From NCBI RefSeq assembly GCF_001949145.1, contig NW_019091379.1:756532-820531 (forward strand): 64,000 nucleotides of DNA. The letters are read 5' to 3'. Below, piece after piece: positions 10,206 to 43,686 of the stretch. A program made the translations under genes and the position numbers. Source of the stretch: Acanthaster planci. Taxonomy: Eukaryota > Echinodermata > Asteroidea > Valvatida > Acanthasteridae. Each line of letters begins with the position of its first letter. Positions within the stretch are counted from its first letter, which is position 1. A model generated the notes under the pieces. That model saw nothing but the letters and a program-made list of their open reading frames with translations, made no database searches and was not told where the DNA came from.

Positions 10206-13200
10206 AGCAATCATACCTGAGAAAAAACCACTGTTTGCGCTTTCTGAACCAAATCTTCCCCTAAAACTTTAAAAGCCCTATAATAATAGGTAACTTGTGT
10301 GGATCTACGGGCTTGAGTGTATTTTGTACTTTTAAGTTGTAGTGTGTAACCTACATTATTTGCAAAAAATGAGGTTTTTCTACCATCCTGACCTCTCGTC
10401 CCAGGACGATCCGAACACATCTGCATTCTCTGTGGCCGTACATCACGTGACAAAACAGGCGAGCGTAACAAATGTTTATGTCGCTTTGGATACCAGACCC
10501 AATAATTCCGACTACTCTCGTTAAGGTTATATGTCGCGGAAACTGTGGTCCGGGAACCACACAAGTCACATATCGGCTTGACCATTTTAGAAGTGGGAGG
10601 GCAGTGATGTCAGGGCGTGTAGTGTGAAATAGTGATTTGGAAGTGGCGGTACCGCAAATTTGTGCTGGGAACAGGAGTTACTGACAATTTAGGGGGGGGG
10701 AGAAATTTCATGAAAATGTGATGAAATCGGTTCATATACTGTGATCGTGTGTCAGCCCTCTCCTCCACTTTTGAAACGACAGTGCTACTGTCACTTAACC
10801 ATAAGTCTGAGTAATGTGCAAGTCAGGCCAAAATTTGTCTGGAGTGGGGAAAATGCCAACTGAAGGCAACATTTTTTCCTCAAAATGAGGGAAAGGGAGT
10901 CTTCAGCAAAGAGCAACCTGGGGGATAGTTAGCCCCGTAAGTAGTGAACATACCGGTGCAATTTCAGCTCAAAGAATAAAGCGGATGTCTCATAATATAT
11001 TGTCCCCAGACATGCTAGATAAACTTGATCAAAAGAAATCAGTATCAATCGGTCCAGGGTCTGGTTTATCAATGAAAAAGTATACGCAGGGCTCTGTTAC
11101 AGGTCTAGGTGACACCACCCTAAACCATCGTTGGGGGCCTACTACCAGAATTGTGATGCACACTCTGTGTCCCTCACAATTCAGATTTTCATTGCTTTGA
11201 AATGCTACGGGATCCTGACGGTGCCCATTTATTCTGTCTGAAACCGCACCAAAGCGGCGACCAGTCCAATAATGCAACCAGTGGCGTGATGGGTACGATC
11301 TTGCTGCGCAGTGTTGGTTCCCCGTGAAGGAATGCGCACATAGCCCATGGAGTCGAGGTTGCCAATGACGCGATGTTTCCTACGCCATTGGACCAGTCGC
11401 TGTACCTGTTTTATATGTACAGAGGACTGGGATAGGACGGGAACAAGCCTTCTGTTCAACGGACATGTGCCACAGATTGCAACTCAAATGTGAGGATCAT
11501 TTATTGAAGAGAGGCAAGATCATTAATGAACGGCCTGAAATTGGCCAAATATTGCTCGTAGACGGTCCAAAAAGCATCGTGACTGTATGGTAATGGGCTA
11601 TTATTTAGTGTGGACGGCTGTTTTGGGGAAGATTTGAATGAGAAAGTGCAGTTTTAGGCAGAATAAACGGGCACGTTCAGAATCCCTTCGTGTTTGAAAG
11701 CACTGAAAATTTGGAATTGTGAAGCACACAGAGAGTGCCTCGCAATTCTTGAAGTAAACCATTGTAAATCGCGTAAACCGTCGAAACTACATGTAAATGT
11801 TAACCTTAACAACAGTCCTCAATCATTCAATCACACAATCCTACAATTACATCCTAGGGGTTAAATAATAGGGTTAAGGGACATCATTCGTAAATATGAT
11901 GAAGGTAAGGCCAAAACGAAATAGTTTGTCTCTGATTAGACTGGCGTTCTGGAATCGATGTGGCCACTTGACACTTTTTTTCCCTCAAAGGTTGGATTGT
12001 ACAGACAATTGCAAACACATGTTATTGAGTCATGGGACTAGACCACCTTCTTTATGATTATAAGCTGACGACAAAGAACTTCCTATCCATAGTCTGCTAT
12101 CATTGTTCAACATTGATCTTGTCGGGATCTACTGCCCTGAATAAAAGATTGAGCTGCCTACAAAAATGTTGAAGCAGTGGGACAATAGAGGGCGCTGTTG
12201 CAGTTCTCGCAGAGAAAAAACGTTTGTTATGCGTGCTTGAAATCGACGCACGCTGACCAGAGACAAAAGACTTTTGCTCTTTGGCCTAAGATTTAGTCAC
12301 ATTGAATCACTGATTAAGCAAGAGGCTGATCACCATGATTAGTGATTTTCCCTTTTCTGATTCCATTCTCACATTTTTGTCACGATCTCACGATGTCCCT
12401 CAAACGCTCACTGGGTATGTTCAGTCATGTCAGTGCCTTGTAAAAAAGCATACAACCTTTTTTTTGGGGGGGGTTTCATTACTGCCTTGCTGGATTTTCT
12501 TATTCAGCCAGATTTTTAATGTTTTTGTTTGTGCTTTTGACAGAATGGTTTTCTTGAATTGGGAGATTTTAAGATAAGTTTCTAATAGGAAATCTATTGT
12601 CCTGTTCCTTTGCAAGTAAATAGAAAAATAGTTCTTGATTTGTCCTTGAGTTTGTTCTCAACATTCTCTGATATACTTCAGCTCAGATTTGCCTAGAATA
12701 GTTTCTAAGAGGACATTGACATGTACAGTAGACTGAAAGAAGATTAAGTTTCAGCTTGATATCTTTAACGTTTGACCGGTTAAACTCTGCCTTTTATGCC
12801 TTTTTTGCACCCATGCAAATTGTGCTAACTGTTGGTGGCATCCGTGAAGGCTTACGTATTCTCTTGAAATAGCAATGGAGAGACAAAAATACATGTCGGT
12901 GTCTTATCTAAATGTTTCCCATATTTAAAGATTCTTGCAATAAGCATTCTGTCTTTATGAGAAAAGAATAAAACGAGAAGAACACACGTATAAAAAAGGC
13001 CCTCAAAAATATGATGGAAACAGATGAGCCATCAAATATTGAAAAGCTCTAACTTTACAACTGTGAGAAATTTCACACTGATACTTGACTTGACTTTGCT
13101 TTTTTTGCCAAAGTATTTTTGGAAATTGTTTTCCCGGCAAATCTTAGTCTCATCTGGGAAGTCCATGTATCCTGATGATTTGACCTGGAATGTCCCTAAG

Positions 13201-13626
13201 GATGGTGAAATTGGAAACAAACCTGAAAACAAAAGTGAAGAATTCTAATTTGTTTTTATGTGGACATTTGAAATGTCATCCGAAGTCTGTATTGTTTCCT
13301 TGGATAAGCTGAGAATGTGGGAAAACCATTATTTCTATTTCTTGCTCTTGATTCTGCAGGTTAGTTCTAAGAACGTGTCTGACATCTCGTTGCTTAATCT
13401 CAGAGGGCTGAAACACACTCTGGCCAAGTCATTGTGCCGATAATTGAACATGCTGAGCTGAAGGAGTGTTCCATCTTGCCTGCGACTCGCGCAAACCTGC
13501 TCTTCACTCTGTTCCAGCCGCGGTGTGTGTTTGTGTCAGCCACCAGCAGTAACGCCCGGTGAAAGAAGGACCTCTGTCTACGCCTCTCTGACGATACCCC
13601 CTTCCCTCCTCCCTGCCCTCCCCCAG
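10206..13626. other. Intergenic / upstream region of CUL1
   Basis: No coding exon recognised. It must contain the CUL1 promoter and at least one non-coding 5' exon, because a strong splice acceptor sits just before the first coding exon (13626), but I could not place that exon. A CTCF-like motif lies at 12187-12196. Confidence 0.5.
12187..12196 (+). promoter_or_regulatory. CTCF-core-like motif upstream of CUL1
   Basis: AGAGGGCGCT in the context ACAATAGAGGGCGCTGTTG, a good match to the CTCF core. Located about 1.5 kb upstream of the first coding exon of CUL1. Motif evidence only. Confidence 0.3.
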
Positions 13627-13661
13627 CTCTTCACCGATTGACTCTGCCGGACGGCGCAGAG

Positions 13662-35427
<21,766 letters not shown>

Positions 35428-35922
35428 CTCTCCGAGTTAATCCAACCCTAACCCCTTACCCTCACACCTGCGTTGCACCCTTCCACCATAAAGGTACAGG
35501 ACGTCCAACCTACCGTCAATCACCTCCTTGGAGTTCTCTCATTCTCCCGTTGTGAATGAGATGACTCTCGTTTACGGACGAACCGCAGAATGAGTCCTTT
35601 CTAGGGCTGCTGTTGGCAAAGAGCCTCTTCTCTGAAGCCACGACCGGCAGAATAGGCTGGTGAGAACGTTGCCACCTTAGTTTGTCTCTTAATCCATACG
35701 GTTGCTTGGAGTACCCTCGGTAGACTTTGAAACCTGACCTGTGAAAGAATCGGGTATAGCTTTCCCTCAACTGTCACTGTACACAGTTGGAATACATTCT
35801 TACATCTGCCATTATTTGGGCATTACTAGCATACCTATGCTCTGTCCCCCCCAAAATCAGAACAGTTGCAGAAGTATGCTGGTGCTAGTTCAGTCAAACC
35901 TAGGGTTTGTCCATCTTGACCC

Positions 35923-35985
35923 AAACCCCCTAGGGTGTATGTAAAAATCATATTGAAATCAGAGGATTTGGGACTGTTAGGGGCT
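35923..35985 (+). repeat. Dispersed repeat, copy 3' of CUL1
   Basis: Second copy of the repeat at 27854-27922 (TAGGGTGTATGTAAAAA...GAGGATTTGGGACTGTTA). Confidence 0.5.
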
Positions 35986-38900
35986 ATATTGCCAAGCACA
36001 ATTGATGTGCCGTCACGGATAGTGGCATGTTCACACAAAAGTTTGGTAATGGGATTCCACAGGGGGGCATGCTAAATCGAGTGCGCCTCGTTTCACTCCA
36101 CACGTTCATCCCCAGCAGGAGAGCGGTGAACCGCTAACGGGCTCTGGAACCCAAGCAATTTTTTCCCCCTGCTTAAACGCATCAGGAATTTTCATCTAGC
36201 CCGTTGGCACATGATTGGGTACTGCACCATGAAAATGCCTCAAGTGTGAATAATCAAGGCTGTTTAATTGTTGTTACATCTTCATGGCTGTCACCTTACA
36301 CCATCTTCTGCTCAACAGAAGAGCCATTCTTTACAGCTTTTGTGTGAAAAGGCCTTTTGTTTAGGAAAAAAAGAAATTGTGTCCAAATTGTTGCCAATTT
36401 TCCCACTGTTGACCAGTTTGGATGGACCACCTTGTGCAATTCCATGTATTCCTCCCCAGGATTACAGGGTACCATGGCTAGCCAAAATAAAGAAGTCGAT
36501 TCTTGGACATGTGATCAGTTGTGATGTACTCCTACTCGCGGCAACAAACAACTGCTTGGTAAAGTTTGATGACAAGGCACAGTCGGAAGTGAAAGGCCGC
36601 TTGCGTCGGTTAGCATAGCCACTTTCTGGTGATATGCTGACATGTTTTGGAAATTTTGTTTTGACAGATTGAGGAACCTCCAAAAAGGCAAACTGGCCGG
36701 AGAGGGAGGGAAGGGTTATGGTTAGGAAGCCGAGGTGCATGTTAGCACCCAGTGTCGCAAAACATCTGCCCATTTCTCTGACTGCTGCTTCAAGCTAGCA
36801 GAATCATTCATGCCTTTGTGAAAACCGCTCTCATTCTTTACAGTTATCTTTTGTGAATTTTTTGGCCTCCTAGTTGATCATTTGAGTATTCAGACTTGCT
36901 TAAACCCCATAAAAACAAGTCACGTCATTGCAGGGTTCGGGAGATCAGGTCACAGTGGTACACGTATGTAATGGATCCTTGGCTGCGGCATCATACATAT
37001 CCCTTATGCCTCTCTGACCTGCCACCTAACGGCCGTGGCTCCTTCCTGTTTAGTTTGGTAATGTCATAATCCACAACGATGTCCGCAGAGCGTCTGAATA
37101 GGACATGGCTTGCATCAAAGGTGGCAGACTGCTAAGGATTGTGGGATATGTGATGTAGAGAGGCCATCAGGGATCTGTGCAGAACATTCTCTTGCTTGAC
37201 ACGCACTTACGCTGTATCAGTTCAAACACTACATTTTTCAGCCAAGCCAAGTCTGATGGGAAAGCACCGGTGACCTGGTTCAGGCATTTCTTGTGAAATT
37301 TTCAGCCCATCCTCCGTTGTTTTTTTTTTTCAGAAATACACCGTTTTGATTCAGACAGCTTGCTCGTTGTGGCAGTTTTTATATCACCACTGGTTTCGCT
37401 TGTGCCTTATGCAAATATCATTTACCTCTGAAACTCTACAGGGAATTGTTTGTTTCATTTAGCATTGCTGTGAAGCCAAGTGTCTCTTGTTCGGGAAGGT
37501 GAATGTCTAACTGATTATGAAGACGATATCAAAAGATTGGCCGGTTATTCCTTGCAGAAAATCTATCATTTTCGCAATAGAGAGCAAGATAATTTTTTCA
37601 AGTTTTCCCAGGAACAACTCAAATGGAATGCTAGGGCTGGATTTTTTCCCCCAGAAACTTTTGCACTTAATGTATCCGTGGAGACTGACCAATCACAGGT
37701 GCAGTTTGACTGACCATTCACTGCGAGTAGTGTATCTTGTGATCTGTCAAAGCATTTGAGTAGACTCCTGTTTTCAACCAAAGCATTCACCTACACCCCT
37801 GTCCAATGCAAGGCCAGGTATCATTGCAAAATTTCACTTCATAAATTTCACTGTTGTGGTTTGATTTATTCGCTGGTGCTATTTCTTACGTCATTGTATA
37901 AAAAAGTTACATCGTTGGGCAAAAGATAGCATACTATTCAGCGTTGCATTCAAAGATAACCAAACAAAACCTGTATATAAAAGTATGTGTACATCCTATC
38001 TTCAGAATTGGCACATGTCAACGTAAGCTGCTAGTCTCAGATGGTATTCCTGATTCTGTATATATTATAAATAAGAAGGTTTTTCACAGTAGACAAAACT
38101 TTTCCTACTGACATACCAAACAGTGCAAACAAAATCCAAACATGTGGCCGTACAACGCTGAACGATTCCTTTGCCAGTTTCAATCAATCGCTGCTTCCAG
38201 TATTACCACTCAGTAGATAGGCAACTTGCGAAAAATGCAGACTTAAACATTACGTGTGGCTAAGTAATTAATCAGCAAATTCTGAAGGTGGTTAGAATGG
38301 GATAATTGATTTGTAATGTCCCTCTCGGTTGAAAATGAACCAAGTGAAAACTTGCGATACCCCCCACAATTCAAAAGTAACTGCTAGCCTCAAAGCACTC
38401 CCTTTTTGCTGCATTTTTTTGGACACCTTTGCCCACTCCCCTTCAGGCTAACGTATGCTGAAGTAGCCACATTTTTGCCAGGGGAAAATGAGGTTTTATT
38501 TCTATTGGCTGCAATTGAAATTATGGGTGGGATGGCTTTGCCGTGATACAAAATCTGAACATTTACCAGTAATTAGCCTTTGGGATTATGTCGCTAGCCC
38601 CCCAAAAATATATCACTGGTCTGGCGGGAGAATGGGGAGGGAAGTATATATCCCTTTCCTTAATGCCAAGACCCCCATCCGTTGCCTGCCCCTAGAACTG
38701 TTGGCCTACCTGCTCCCTCTCCGTGACGGGAACCTGGGATATACCCATTCCTAATCAAAATGAAGAACATATCCCCACTGCACCCCGTAAAGCAGAAAGT
38801 ATGACCAAAGCTACTAGGTGACGCCCCTTGAGAACGCTGACAAGCGCTCTATTGGTCGTTTGACGACATTTGGATTTATTAAAGTCTCGCTAAATTTGGA

Positions 38901-39375
38901 CTTGTGCCCTCAACGTGTCTTAAAATTTTCGACCATCTTTTCCTAGGGGAAATCTCTAGCATGGTTGCACCTTAACATGTGAATTCTGAGTTAATTGAGC
39001 AAAGCCATATTTTATACTGGGTGATTTGAGAAGTTGGATTACAGGCAGCGTTTGTAGCAGAAGTACGGGCATTGGATTATAAAGAACGGTATTTAATTTG
39101 ATTTTGACCTGAGAATGCATTTTTCGTTTTTTCCCTTATTTTTGACAGGTGTTTTTGTTGATATTAGTTACGATTGTAATAATTCTTATTAATATGTGTC
39201 ATGTAGATGTGTGGAATTGTAAATTCTGCAGTCATATCGCACAGTCTGTATTAAAATTTTGAATGGAAGTTACAAACTTGATGCTCTGTCAAAAGCTGCC
39301 TTTTTCTCCATAAAGCCATCAAAATGTTGCTGATCGGAGGCCAGATTGGAGTTTGCTTGTTGGGGTGTTGGGTTA

Positions 39376-39411
39376 TTTGTTTGTTTGTTTGTTTGTTTGT
39401 TTGTTTGTTTG
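39376..39411. repeat. (TTTG)9 microsatellite
   Basis: Nine uninterrupted TTTG units, followed by T/G-rich sequence. Confidence 0.95.
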
Positions 39412-40729
39412 TTGGGTTGTTTTTTTGTGTGTGTATTTTGTTTTTGTTGTTTGGTTGTCTGGTTGGGGAAAATGGCTCGCATTTGCAGGCCGGATTTACT
39501 TTTAATTTTAGGGTCGCACATTTGAAATCTGCAAGAAAAGCTTGTTGAGTGAGGATTACAACCTGGTTCAAAGATTGCGCCTAATTATGCTATCAAATAT
39601 CCCGCTATCGTGTCATGGTATGGGTAGACTGTCACATCGATGCGTGCTCGAGTTTGATATCTCAGTGCGAAAAAGAGGGATAAAATGATCAGACTATAAC
39701 AAACACTGGGCAGTTAATGCATGGTTAAAGGTTGCTGCCTTGGGCGGAAATCCGGGGGGCGGGGGGACGGGGCAAGGCCCCCTCCCATGAATTTGGTATT
39801 GGGGGAGACAATGACGAATGCCCCCTCCATGTTTTAAGCAAAACAAAGTACTAAAGAAATCGATGGATCGAGGGTTTTCCCTTTTGAGTTTTTATAAATG
39901 GAATAAAACAAACACGGTGTGCACAAAAAAGTGTAAATTGATGTCAACCCCCCCCCGATCGAGGGGAGATTTCCGCCCATGGTTGCTGCAATCAGTTTGT
40001 TTTAAAACAAACCTTACTATGCACCTTTACGATTATTAGTTAACCTTATTTTCAACTTTTCCTTTACTATTTCAGAGGGTATTTTACTACCTTTCAGGTT
40101 TTTACGCTATTGGATATTTCCATATTCATGAGCAAACTTTGATGTCATCCCAGGAAGAAAACCCCAATGTGGTTTGTTCACAAAAAAGTTCTGCATTTTT
40201 GTAGATTTTGCTGAACTCGATTTTTCTCTTCTTTCCTGATTCATTATGTTTTGATAACAATAAGTAGCAAGCATCATTCCCTTTCTCCAACGGTTTCAGT
40301 GAGTAACTTCTGGGTTCACATTTTGAACAGAAAAACTGTCTTCCTTAGATATAGATAAGTCATTGTTCACAGCAACAGCGCCCTCAGTTGCCCTGGAAAG
40401 CATGGATAATTTAAATTGTTTTTAAAAAGTGCAATTTTCAAATCATTCAACCAAAGAGGATTGTTAAAGAGTTGTATTCATTGCAGAAAAGAACAAAGTT
40501 GAAGAATTGTGTCTGAGAAAAATTCATTGCAGCTTCACTTTTTTAAAATGGTATATTGATCCCGTTTCAGTGGCTGAGAGAGCATTCAGTGTGTGAGCAC
40601 TTTTCGCGTTCAGCAAATACAGTGTGTAGGATCTGACCTGCCACGATTATCTCCTGTGGACTTTTTTTATATCATGGCACTCTGGCTACAATGGATAAGG
40701 AAAATTGCTGACAGCAGCAGTTTCGCAAC

Positions 40730-40792
40730 TTCCCAACGGTGATTTTTATCTGTTAATTTTAATAACAAACAGATAACAATCACCGTCGGGAA
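40730..40792 (+). ncRNA. miRNA-like hairpin (candidate) or mini-MITE
   Basis: A 25-bp inverted repeat with two mismatches (arms 40730-40754 and 40768-40792) around a 13-base loop. Arms contain ACGGTGATT and TTATCTGTT. Stem length and loop size fit a pre-miRNA, but expression is unknown and a tiny inverted-repeat element is equally possible. Confidence 0.3.
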
Positions 40793-41057
40793 ATATCCTT
40801 CCGCGCCCCAAATCCTGCAGCCTAGTGAGTCTACATGTATTTCCATTTTCCTGAATAATTTTACACTGCACTTCACATTTACATGAGCACTGAGGATGTC
40901 GGCGTATAAGTTCATGTTTTTATATCATTTTTCAGTAGCAGTGGAGACGCGCTATTTTATTGCCAAATTCTGCAGTGAAGTTTCCACCCTGTAAATAGCA
41001 TCATTGCCAAAACAATCCGTTGGCGATGGCTTGAAACGTTTTGTCGACGTTTTAGCA

Positions 41058-41065
41058 TGACGTCA
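41058..41065 (+). promoter_or_regulatory. Perfect CRE (TGACGTCA) upstream of CREBZF
   Basis: The 8-base palindromic cAMP-response element bound by CREB/ATF bZIP dimers, 243 bp upstream of the predicted CREBZF start site. Confidence 0.45.
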
Positions 41066-41268
41066 ATCTTAGAAAATAGTATCCAATGATTTTTCGACAA
41101 AACTACCATGTGATCGACATTGACCAATCCCTGTTGAGTAGGGAAGTACAGCAGTTGCATTCTGTACGCACGCACATGCACCATATTTCCAGTTTTCGTC
41201 GTCCGTGTGGCTGCACATACACTTCTCAAGGAAATTTGCCGCCTTTTTGCTGAGGGTTTGGTAAGATA

Positions 41269-41304
41269 TATAAAATTGCACGCACTGTCGTTTTATTGTC
41301 AGTC
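41269..41304 (+). promoter_or_regulatory. CREBZF: CREBZF core promoter: TATA box and initiator
   Basis: TATAAAA at 41269-41275 and an initiator-like TCAGTC at 41299-41304. The initiator A (41301) lies 32 bases after the first T of the TATA box, the canonical spacing, and 191 bases before the ATG. Confidence 0.55.
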
Positions 41305-41426
41305 TTTGAAATTATCTCTGCCAATTGTCGTATAATTTGGCCAGTATCGAGGAGACGAACCGTGTTGTTTTTGGAACAGCGAACTGGGCCCAAGTTCTGG
41401 ACCAACTGTTGTAAGATAGGGCCTAC

Positions 41427-41453
41427 ATGGTCGAGACGTCAGTGTCTGGCTAA
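41427..41453 (+). CDS. Short upstream ORF in CREBZF leader
   Basis: ATG followed by seven codons and TAA (MVETSVSG), ending 38 bases before the main ATG, inside the predicted 5' UTR. Upstream ORFs commonly control translation of stress-response bZIP genes such as ATF4; here this is inference. Confidence 0.35.
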   Translation: MVETSVSG

Positions 41454-41491
41454 TAATATACTTAGGCCTATTAAAATAAGTCACAGAGGAG

Positions 41492-42478
41492 ATGGAGCCA
41501 GTGCAGTCATTTTTGGATGAAGAGTGGCCTTTCTCTGCTGGATTTGATGAATTAGATAACAGTCAAATTGAGGATAATCTTGGCATTGAATCGGCTGTTG
41601 TAACGTTAGAGACGTCCTCTTCTCAAGCTGATTTCAACACAATTACTCTCGCAAGCCTAAACTCCTGCTGTGCTGACAGGCGTAATAGTAATAATGGTGA
41701 GAATTTGTTGAATCTTGATTTTGAAGGTGGTGCTTTCGACTCGTTTGTTGACTTGACAAGTGACACTAGCACCACTTCAAAAGCAACAAGGGAAGAAGCT
41801 TTCCGCAGCCCTTCCCCAATGTCAATGACGGCATCCCTGTCTGGGTCTGAACTGTACAGCTCTCCACGTCAATCAGAAATGGACGAGCATGAGGAGACAG
41901 ATCAAGACTTGTTGGAGTACCTCCTGCAGGACTCTGGTATAAATCAGGAAGAAGGCGAACACCATGAAGACGGTGCAGCTGTGGCTAGAGAGTTGACCAG
42001 GTCGAGAAGGCAGACAGCCCTTCGCAGCGCCACCAGCACTAGTTTCAGGGGAGTCAGCAACCAAAGCGGGCCGTGGTGTAAAACCAAGAACAGAAACAAC
42101 AGTAAAAATGCCATCGCGGCTCGTGAGAATCGGCAGAAGAAAAAGATGTACCTCCACAGTCTAGAAGAGATGAACTCGCAGCTCTCCAAGGAGAACTGTC
42201 AGCTGTTAAAAGAGTCTGCCGAGGCGAAGAAGAAAATCAGCGCTTTGGAAGGGGAAGTCCAGTATCTGCGTAAAGTGCTGTTTAACCAGAGTGCCCTCGC
42301 TGAGCTGCTGAAGAAGATGAACCAGAGTGAGGTGCGTCTTGGCAACGGCAGCGTCAGCAGTGACAAAAGCCAGCAAGAAGCCTTCTCGTCAAGCAGTGGG
42401 GGAGTTTGTCTTCATGTGAACGGAGAGGAAGCTTCCCTGAAGTTGTGTGCCAGTTGTGCCAGGCAAGATCAACCTTGA
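41492..42478 (+). CDS. CREBZF: CREBZF (Zhangfei-type) bZIP transcription factor, single exon
   Basis: A 328-residue nuclear bZIP protein. The basic region is at about 201-219 (NNSKNAIAARENRQKKK). The leucine zipper follows, with L224, L231, L238, A245, L252, L259. The C-terminal tail GGVCLHV (303-309) and CASCAR are shared with vertebrate CREBZF and make the assignment specific. The N-terminus is acidic and Ser-rich, with an LxxLL motif (LEYLL, 141-145) as found in nuclear-receptor co-regulators. CREBZF usually dimerises with or modulates other bZIP factors (ATF4, CREB3 family) in stress and metabolic responses. The D/E-H-x-Y HCFC1-binding motif known in vertebrates is not seen. The ATG is supported by an in-frame TAA at 41477-41479 and a fair Kozak context. 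No intron needed. Confidence 0.94.
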   Translation: MEPVQSFLDEEWPFSAGFDELDNSQIEDNLGIESAVVTLETSSSQADFNTITLASLNSCCADRRNSNNGENLLNLDFEGGAFDSFVDLTSDTSTTSKATREEAFRSPSPMSMTASLSGSELYSSPRQSEMDEHEETDQDLLEYLLQDSGINQEEGEHHEDGAAVARELTRSRRQTALRSATSTSFRGVSNQSGPWCKTKNRNNSKNAIAARENRQKKKMYLHSLEEMNSQLSKENCQLLKESAEAKKKISALEGEVQYLRKVLFNQSALAELLKKMNQSEVRLGNGSVSSDKSQQEAFSSSSGGVCLHVNGEEASLKLCASCARQDQP

Positions 42479-43680
42479 ACTCGGTCTGCCGGTTCCAGAC
42501 AGACAAAGTACCTGTACACTTATGTAAATAACAGTGTACAAATGTAAGTATGATCAGCTCCCTTTTCAGCTGCAAGATCCAGATGAAACAGCTGAACATG
42601 CAGGTGTAGTGGGTGACGACGTCCAGATGCAGTGTGTGTCCCTTTCGCAACTTGCGCATTTGAGATCTGAGGGAGTTTGAGTGAAGACCATTAAGTGATG
42701 TCAGCATTCAGCAGATCTGAAAACCATGTGGAGCAGTACTGGGCCAGTGACACTCTGTTTATCCAATTTGAAACTTGTTCAGTACTGTAAATGTACTGTA
42801 TTGGAATTTTTGAGTGTTTTGTGACAAAGCTATGTACAAAAAAACCTGGCCCGGTATCCGCATTCTCTTTCCACTTTAACAGGAAAAATTGGTGGAACAC
42901 ACTTGTTCTTTCCAGTTGGAATTTAAAGTTGCATTTTCTTAAATGGAAACTTGAAAAAAAGTTGAAAATATGTGGAAAGTTTGACATCACAACTGATAAG
43001 CTTCGTTTCAAATTACGTTAATTGTGGTCCGAGTTATTGTCAAATTGAATTTCAAGAAATCTTTTAAGTCTTAATTTCATGTACAGTAACTGAATTTATT
43101 TTAAGCTGTTTCAAAGAGAACAAGAAGAAAAATGCGAAATTTCCAAAAGCTTCAAAGTTCTACCCACAGCATTCGTCATGGGCAGTTACAGTTCGTTGTC
43201 AACCGGCTATTTTCACACACATCAAAAGGAGTGTGGGTTTGATTATCCTCAAAGTCAAAGGTGTAAATGAAACCTGGCCAGTTGGCAAGATTAACAGTTG
43301 GTGAGTTGAGCCAATTGCGCTTTCTTGATAATTTTACTTCTTGCTCGTGCATTTTGATCTACAAGCTACCACAATCATCATAGCATAGAACTGGCAGTGA
43401 ATCCCAGGTTTGCATTGTCTGCAGTGCATGCATCTGTGTACATATTAATCTAACACATTTAGGTCATTGTCTTTTGTTTACAGGAAAGCGTCAACCTTTT
43501 GGTTGATGGCTTGTGAGATCATGCTTATGTTGGCCTGCACCTTTTGCCAACTTAACCAAATCTTTGGTAAGCATCAGTTCGTCAGATTTTCAGCACGAAA
43601 AAAGACAGATTTCCTTTATAAAAACACATTTTTTAACATGTTTGTCTTTCCAAAATGGTACTGAAAATATAAGTTTGTGA

Positions 43681-43686
43681 AATAAA
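43681..43686 (+). terminator. Candidate poly(A) signal of CREBZF
   Basis: AATAAA about 1.2 kb after the CREBZF stop. Motif only. Confidence 0.3.

Larger units (their letters stand above)
35428..41265. other. CUL1 3' region and intergenic DNA
   Basis: No further coding sequence recognised. One possible CUL1 poly(A) signal is AATAAA at 36486-36491. Contains a dispersed repeat (35923-35985), a (TTTG)9 microsatellite, C- and G-rich repeat fragments near 39755-39960, a miRNA-like hairpin at 40730-40792 and a CRE at 41058-41065. Confidence 0.6.

Noticed and set aside
10211-10585. 124-codon minus-strand frame starting MVKPICDLCG
   Set aside because: One Cys pair only and no further zinc-finger pattern; a link with the 9427-9645 fragment could not be shown.
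36268-36618. 116-codon open frame downstream of CUL1
   Set aside because: No domain, opposite strand also open; not supported.
39251-39571. Thr/Asn/Lys/Gln-repeat protein on the minus strand
   Set aside because: It is the translation of the (TTTG)n microsatellite.
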